DNA of 64,000 bases from Hydrogenoanaerobacterium saccharovorans (GTDB taxonomy: Bacteria; Bacillota; Clostridia; Oscillospirales; Ruminococcaceae): positions 124,001 through 188,000 of the forward strand of contig NZ_JACSNR010000004.1 of the NCBI RefSeq assembly GCF_016901815.1, in the 5' to 3' direction. Each line of letters starts with the position of its first letter. The stretch's first letter is position 1. A program made the translations under genes and the position numbers. The notes under the pieces are model-generated. The model was given only the letters and a program-made list of their open reading frames with translations. It did no database searches and was not told the origin of the DNA. Of this stretch, positions 60,014-64,000 are shown in pieces.

Positions 60014-61609
60014 TCAGACTTCCAGGCCCTTGAATGCCAGGTAGTCCTCATAGGTGCCCATGCGGTCGATGCAGCCGTTCGGGGTCAGCTCGATCACACG
60101 GTTTGCCACTGTCTGCATGAACTGATGGTCATGGGTGGCAAAGAGGATAACGCCCTTGAAGTCGATCAGTCCGTTGTTGAGGGCGGTGATGGACTCCAGA
60201 TCCAGATGGTTGGTGGGCTGGTCAAGCAGCAGCACATTGGCGCTGGACAGCATCATGCGGGAGAGCATGCAGCGCACCTTCTCACCGCCCGAGAGCACCT
60301 TCACCGGCTTGAGCGGCTCATCGCCCGAGAAGAGCATCCGTCCCAGGAAGCCCCGCAGATAGCTCTCATGGTCGTCGGTGGAATACTGCCGCAGCCACTC
60401 GATGAGGTTGAGATCGCAGCCGTCAAAGAACTCGTTGTTGTCCTTGGGGAAATAGGACTGGCTGGTGCTGATGCCCCACTTGAAGCTGCCCGAAGCCGGC
60501 TCCTCCTCCCCGGTGAGGATCTTGAACAGGGCGGTAACTGCCATTTCGTTTTCCGATACGATGGCGATCTTGTCCTCCCGGCCCACCCGGAAGTTGAGAT
60601 TCTCAAAGAGGGTCACGCCGTCCTGTACCGCAGAAAGGTTCTCCACAGCCAGCACTTCCTTGCCCACTTCCCGTTCCGCCTTGAAGGATACCCAGGGGTA
60701 CCGGCGGGACGAAGCAGGCATCTCCTCTACGGTGAGCTTATCCAGCAGCTTCCGGCGGGAAGTAGCCTGCCGGGACTTGGACTTGTTCGCCGAGAACCGC
60801 TGGATAAAGGTCTGCAGTTCCTTGATCTTCTCTTCGTTCTTCTTGTTCTGATCCTTGATCATCTGCTGCACCAGACGGCTGGACTCATACCAGAAGTCGT
60901 AGTTGCCCACATACATCTTGATCTTGCCGTAGTCAATATCCACGATATGGGTGCAGACATTGTTGAGGAAGTGACGGTCATGGGATACCACGATCACGGT
61001 ACCCACAAAGTCATAGAGGAAGTCCTCCAGCCAGTGGATGGCGCTTACATCCAGATGGTTGGTAGGCTCGTCCAGCAGAATGATCTGCGGATGGCCGAAC
61101 AGCGCCTGCGCCAGCAGCACCTTGATCTTGTCATCTGCCTTGAGCGAGGACATCTGGCTGTACAGCAGATCATTGCCCAGTCCCAGACCCTGCAGCAGCT
61201 GTGCCGCTTCGGTTTCAGCGTCCCAGCCGCCCAGCTCAGCAAATTCGCCTTCCAGTTCGGCGGCCTTTTCACCGTCCGCTTCGGAGAAGTCCTCCTTCAT
61301 ATAGAGGGCATCCTTTTCCTTCATAATGTCATACAGGCGCTTGTTGCCCATGATGACGGTATCCAGTACTGTGTACTCATCATACTGGAAATGGTCCTGC
61401 TTCATCACCGACATCCGGGTGTCGGCCGGGATCTCCACCGAACCGCTGGTGGGTTCCAGTTCTCCCGAGAGGATCTTCAGAAAAGTGGACTTGCCTGCAC
61501 CGTTGGCTCCGATGACGCCGTAGCAGTTACCCGGAACAAATTTGAGATCGACATGGCTGAACAGCTTATCGGTGCCAAAGCTGAGGCCCAGATCGGTAAC
61601 AGTAATCAA
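60014..61609 (-). CDS. ABC-F family ATPase (YkpA/YbiT-like)
   Basis: A 531-residue soluble protein with two ABC domains and no membrane segment. First domain: Walker A GANGAGKST, Walker B LLDEPTNHLD; its signature is the divergent MSSLKADDKIKVLLAQAL. An inter-domain linker (about 235-320) is rich in Lys/Arg/Gln as in ribosome-binding ABC-F proteins. Second domain: signature LSGGEKVRCMLSRMM and LLLDQPTNHLD (Gln for Glu neighbour is normal), but the P-loop reads SENEMAVTA and lacks the GK(S/T) core. ABC-F proteins bind the ribosomal E site and aid translation or antibiotic protection. TTG start at 61609, ten bases after AAGGAG. Confidence 0.88.
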   Translation of the reverse strand: MITVTDLGLSFGTDKLFSHVDLKFVPGNCYGVIGANGAGKSTFLKILSGELEPTSGSVEIPADTRMSVMKQDHFQYDEYTVLDTVIMGNKRLYDIMKEKDALYMKEDFSEADGEKAAELEGEFAELGGWDAETEAAQLLQGLGLGNDLLYSQMSSLKADDKIKVLLAQALFGHPQIILLDEPTNHLDVSAIHWLEDFLYDFVGTVIVVSHDRHFLNNVCTHIVDIDYGKIKMYVGNYDFWYESSRLVQQMIKDQNKKNEEKIKELQTFIQRFSANKSKSRQATSRRKLLDKLTVEEMPASSRRYPWVSFKAEREVGKEVLAVENLSAVQDGVTLFENLNFRVGREDKIAIVSENEMAVTALFKILTGEEEPASGSFKWGISTSQSYFPKDNNEFFDGCDLNLIEWLRQYSTDDHESYLRGFLGRMLFSGDEPLKPVKVLSGGEKVRCMLSRMMLSSANVLLLDQPTNHLDLESITALNNGLIDFKGVILFATHDHQFMQTVANRVIELTPNGCIDRMGTYEDYLAFKGLEV

Positions 61610-61626
61610 ACCGAAAATTCTCCTTT

Positions 61627-61665
61627 TTAACAGTCATATTTGTGAAAAGGCTCAAAAAGCCGCAT
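61627..61665 (-). other. Possible leader-peptide ORF before the ABC-F gene
   Basis: A 12-codon frame, MRLFEPFHKYDC, ends 17 bases before the ABC-F TTG start, with its stop near the AAGGAG site. Its ATG lies only about 10 bp from the -10 box and has no ribosome site, so translation would be nearly leaderless. A GGCT/AGCC hairpin lies inside it. Support is limited to position and to the MRL start. Confidence 0.3.
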
Positions 61666-61675
61666 ACAGTTTTGT

Positions 61676-61704
61676 ATTATATCATAGTTTTCCCGGACTG
61701 ACAA
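61676..61704 (-). promoter_or_regulatory. Promoter of the ABC-F gene
   Basis: Minus strand: TTGTCA (61699-61704), 17-bp spacer, perfect TATAAT (61676-61681). Confidence 0.88.
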
Positions 61705-61712
61705 TCACTCCG

Positions 61713-61754
61713 GCAGCAAAAAACGGCGTTCCTTCCCAAAGAAACGCCGTTTTT
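61713..61754 (-). terminator. Terminator of the M20 peptidase gene
   Basis: A 12-bp stem (61719-61730 with 61743-61754), loop of 12, and T6-7 on the minus strand, 16 bp after the stop; T-rich on the plus strand as well. Confidence 0.85.
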
Positions 61755-61770
61755 CCATCCAAAGCCGGTA

Positions 61771-62895
61771 TCAGAACCGCCGCAGCAGGTATTCCCCCGC
61801 AACGGTATAGCCCACCGGCAGGCTCTTTTCATCGATCCACTCGCCCCGGGTATGGGCACCTCCGCCCAGGCAGACACCAAAGCAGATGGCATTGATGCCC
61901 ATCGAAAGCGGAACATTGCAGTCGGTGGAGGATGCGGAAACCACCGGCTCTTCCCCGCTGTGCCGCAGGATCAGCGCGGTGAGTTCCTCAGTCAGGGCCT
62001 GCTGACGCTCCCGGTCGATCTCCCCGGCACAGGGACGGTTGCCCAGCACCTTGACTTCGATGTCCAGGCCGCCGGCCCGGTAGTTTTCAATAATGCCCTC
62101 AAACTGCCGGCGCATCTCCTCCTGACAGCTCAGATCCTCCGAACGGTACTCATAGAGCATCGACGCATCCTGGGCAATGGTATTCACCGAAGTGCCGCCC
62201 TGGATCATGCCCACATTATAGGTGGTCTTGGCCTTGGTGGGAACCTCGATGCCATAGAGGTCATTGATAATGCGGGCAAGCTGATGGATGGCATTTCGGT
62301 TGCCGAAGTTGCCGAAGCTGTGTCCGCCCTCAGTGCGCACTGTCACCTCATACCGGGTGGAGCCCACTGCGTCGTTGGCGATGCCGCTGTAATAGCCGTC
62401 AAAGGAGGTGACCTCCACAGTGCGGCTGCCATAGTCCTTCATGAGCTGGAAGCTGCCCTTGAGGTTGCCGAGGCCCTCCTCACAGGAGTTGGCTGCAAAA
62501 ACTACGGTATACTTCGAACGCAGACCCCGGGTGAGCACATACTTTGCCAGCATCAGCAGCACAGCCAGATTGGCGGTATCATCGCCGATGCCCGGACAGA
62601 ACATCCGTCCGCTTTCCTCATGGTAAGGCAGGGGCTCCAGATCCGGGAACACCGTATCGGTATGCGCCATGAACACGATCACCTCATCGGTTTCGCCCGG
62701 CACTTCACAGACCACATTGAGCGCATCATCGATGTGCACCTGCTCCGGCGAAGCACCATTCCGCAGCAGCCAGTCCCGGCAGAATTCCGCCCGCTTTTCC
62801 TCATGGTGGGACGGCGCCGGAATCCCGCACAACTCCACGATCAGCTCCTTGAGTTCCGGCAGAGTTTCCTGGATATAGGCCTTCAGCTCTTCCAT
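61771..62895 (-). CDS. M20 family metallopeptidase
   Basis: A 374-residue di-zinc peptidase: MAHTDTVFPD (first His/Asp ligands, near residue 78), PGIGDDTANL (bridging Asp), NSCEEGLGNLKG (catalytic Glu pair), the dimerisation region with RTEGGHSFGNFGNRNAI, and a late His in GGGAHTRGEWI. It is closer to tripeptidase/carboxypeptidase-type M20 enzymes than to the three AbgB-like amidohydrolases elsewhere in the window. No signal peptide, so a cytosolic role in peptide breakdown is likely. The ATG at 62895 follows GAGGAG; TTG 62901 is possible. Confidence 0.9.
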   Translation of the reverse strand: MEELKAYIQETLPELKELIVELCGIPAPSHHEEKRAEFCRDWLLRNGASPEQVHIDDALNVVCEVPGETDEVIVFMAHTDTVFPDLEPLPYHEESGRMFCPGIGDDTANLAVLLMLAKYVLTRGLRSKYTVVFAANSCEEGLGNLKGSFQLMKDYGSRTVEVTSFDGYYSGIANDAVGSTRYEVTVRTEGGHSFGNFGNRNAIHQLARIINDLYGIEVPTKAKTTYNVGMIQGGTSVNTIAQDASMLYEYRSEDLSCQEEMRRQFEGIIENYRAGGLDIEVKVLGNRPCAGEIDRERQQALTEELTALILRHSGEEPVVSASSTDCNVPLSMGINAICFGVCLGGGAHTRGEWIDEKSLPVGYTVAGEYLLRRF

Positions 62896-62951
62896 TTGCA
62901 AACATCTCCTCTTTACCCGCTGTCCGGCAGCAGATACAATTTTCCTCTGTC

Positions 62952-62980
62952 ATTGTACCACATTCTGCAGGAATTGAGAA
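62952..62980 (-). promoter_or_regulatory. Promoter of the M20 peptidase gene
   Basis: Minus strand: TTCTCA (62975-62980), 17-bp spacer, TACAAT (62952-62957), about 55 bp before the start. Confidence 0.65.
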
Positions 62981-63007
62981 GTCGGATTTCATTTCTGCTT
63001 CCAAAAT

Positions 63008-63050
63008 AGAAAACCGGCCCTCCCGGTCAGATCCCCGGAAAGGCCGGCCT
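63008..63050 (-). terminator. Terminator of the NERD gene
   Basis: A GC-rich stem (CCGGCC/GGCCGG core with an inner CCCGG/CCGGG) followed on the minus strand by TTTTCTATTTT, a few bases after the stop at 63054. Confidence 0.75.
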
Positions 63051-63053
63051 TAT

Positions 63054-63776
63054 TTACTTGGAAAAGGACTGCTTTACCGCCCGGATCACCGCTGCGGTGT
63101 CCACCTTTTCCCCATTCCCCAGCAGCCGCCGCATGGACTGATCCAGGGACTGGCTGTCGTGGACGGTGAACACATTCACAGCGCCGTCAATGTGCACCTC
63201 CGCATTGGGGTTGGCAAAATAGACCGCTGTGCGCACCGGCACAGAAAGCCCCGCAGCCCGGAGAATATTCTGAAGGGTGGTCTGGTGCCCCTTGACCTGC
63301 AGAAGCGGGTTGTACATCCGTTTCTGCTCTGCCGGGCGTCCGCCCCGGGAGGGCTTATACTGGGAGAGTTCCCGGTCCTCGGCCCGCCCGGTCACCTTGC
63401 CTGAGACATTCTTTGCCTCCAGGATCAGCACTCCGGTGGGCGCGATCAGGATATAGTCGGTCTGGCTGCGGTGTCCCCGGTACTCAATGACCGCATCGGG
63501 AATCACCGTCCAGTCCGCCGGCAGCTTCCGGAGCAGGCGGAGAGTCTCGGCCTCGCCGTCCGCCCCGGCCCGGATCACGCCGATCTGCTTCTTTGCCAGA
63601 GGCAGAGCGATGGGCAGGATCAGGATACAGACTGCCGCCGGAAGATACTGTTTTGCAAGCAGCAGTCCCACTGCCCCTGCCAACAGCACTGCAAACAGCG
63701 CTCCCCAGCGGAGCCAGGCGGAAATTTCAGAGGAACGCACGGTATTGACCAGATTGGGTCGGATGATCTTTGCCAT
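63054..63776 (-). CDS. NERD domain membrane protein
   Basis: A 240-residue protein: two hydrophobic helices near the N-terminus (about residues 21-60), then a NERD (nuclease-related) domain with GADGEAETLRLLRKLP, the PD-(D/E)xK-like core QTDYILIAPTGVLILEAKN, and a C-terminal half. NERD proteins are suspected nucleases or DNA-processing proteins; the role here is unknown. The ATG at 63776 follows CGAGG; the much longer frame to 63986 overlaps the opposite-strand small gene and is unlikely. Confidence 0.85.
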   Translation of the reverse strand: MAKIIRPNLVNTVRSSEISAWLRWGALFAVLLAGAVGLLLAKQYLPAAVCILILPIALPLAKKQIGVIRAGADGEAETLRLLRKLPADWTVIPDAVIEYRGHRSQTDYILIAPTGVLILEAKNVSGKVTGRAEDRELSQYKPSRGGRPAEQKRMYNPLLQVKGHQTTLQNILRAAGLSVPVRTAVYFANPNAEVHIDGAVNVFTVHDSQSLDQSMRRLLGNGEKVDTAAVIRAVKQSFSK

Positions 63777-63850
63777 AAAAAACCTCGGTTCATGTATAAA
63801 AAACGATGGGCTGCCAAATACTATCAGTGCAATGAGGGAGGTGAAACCAG

Positions 63851-63949
63851 ATGAAGGACAAGCAGAAGAAGAACCCCGCCCAGCCCGAGCAGAAGAAGGA
63901 AAAGCCCGGCTGTGAGCCCAAGGAACCCACCATGGAAAACAAGAAGTAA
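63851..63949 (+). CDS. Very small lysine-rich protein (32 residues)
   Basis: ATG 63851 is preceded by a strong GGAGGTGA site. The product, MKDKQKKNPAQPEQ at its start and MENKK at its end, is almost wholly Lys, Glu, Pro, Gln and Asn with a single Cys, and is probably disordered. Similar short Lys-rich open frames are common in this group of bacteria but their role is unknown. It is divergent from the NERD gene. The last 51 bp of the window show no further feature. Confidence 0.6.
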   Translation: MKDKQKKNPAQPEQKKEKPGCEPKEPTMENKK

Positions 63950-64000
63950 CAAACCCCTTTGATTCCTCTCCTATACACCATATCAAAAAACCGCCCGAAT

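Noticed and set aside
1-64000. CRISPR arrays, insertion sequences, integrases, prophage
   Set aside because: No regularly spaced repeats, transposase or integrase motifs, or terminal inverted repeats were seen by reading both strands.

Overview
This 64 kb window looks like a chromosomal segment of a strictly anaerobic Clostridia-class Bacillota (Firmicutes), most likely from the Oscillospiraceae/Ruminococcaceae side. Signs are the moderately GC-rich coding sequence, strong GGAGG-type ribosome binding sites, the SRP RNA-dnaX-ybaB-recR cluster, the smpB-ssrA pair, rubrerythrin, 2-hydroxyacyl-CoA dehydratase activase, clostridial flavodoxins and a pst-phoU-phoBR operon. A chemotaxis receptor and c-di-GMP proteins suggest a motile organism. 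No phage, transposase or CRISPR array is visible; this is core and semi-accessory chromosome.

Layout. 1-10.2 kb: tail of a UlaG-like hydrolase, a MATE exporter, then three M20 amidohydrolase paralogues. One ends a minus-strand operon with two small membrane proteins (DUF5058-type and a partner); two lie in tandem on the plus strand, each with its own promoter. Between them are a ypsC/rlmL-like rRNA methyltransferase and a well-folded candidate RNA just upstream of it. 10.2-15.2 kb: nucleoside ABC importer (nupOPQ-like) plus pyrimidine-nucleoside phosphorylase. 15.4-20 kb: flavodoxin, PadR/DUF2812 pair, methyl-accepting chemotaxis protein. 20-24 kb: PilZ protein and a large PAS/GAF/GGDEF/EAL protein broken by a frameshift. 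24-28 kb: Imm5-like protein, serine hydrolase lipoprotein, second flavodoxin. 28-33.3 kb: tmRNA, smpB, rubrerythrin, gtrA, recR, ybaB, dnaX and SRP RNA.

33.3-39.9 kb: HMA-fold-like small protein, class B penicillin-binding protein, PASTA protein with a kinase fold lacking catalytic residues, MFS transporter, birA, tRNA-Pro. 40-46.7 kb: complete phosphate-starvation operon pstSCAB-phoU-phoBR behind a probable Pho box. 46.7-51 kb: small coiled-coil protein and MntR/DtxR-type regulator behind a structured leader, tRNA-Leu, a lipoprotein, a zinc acyl-deacylase with a TetR regulator, and a PAP2 protein. 51-55.4 kb: a 1462-residue activase. 55.7-58.3 kb: an ECF-like sigma factor with an RsgI-like anti-sigma factor carrying five tandem PepSY domains. 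58.4-64 kb: GLUG lipoprotein, ABC-F protein with a possible leader peptide, M20 peptidase, NERD-domain protein and a tiny lysine-rich protein.

The most interesting points are the candidate structured RNA at about 6.55-6.76 kb, the sigma/RsgI-PepSY pair, the PASTA pseudokinase beside a PBP, the DUF5058-partner-M20 module, and the one-base frameshift in the c-di-GMP enzyme. Starts were chosen by ribosome binding site and family fit and often differ from the longest reading frame. All family assignments are from recognition of motifs by eye, without database searches.
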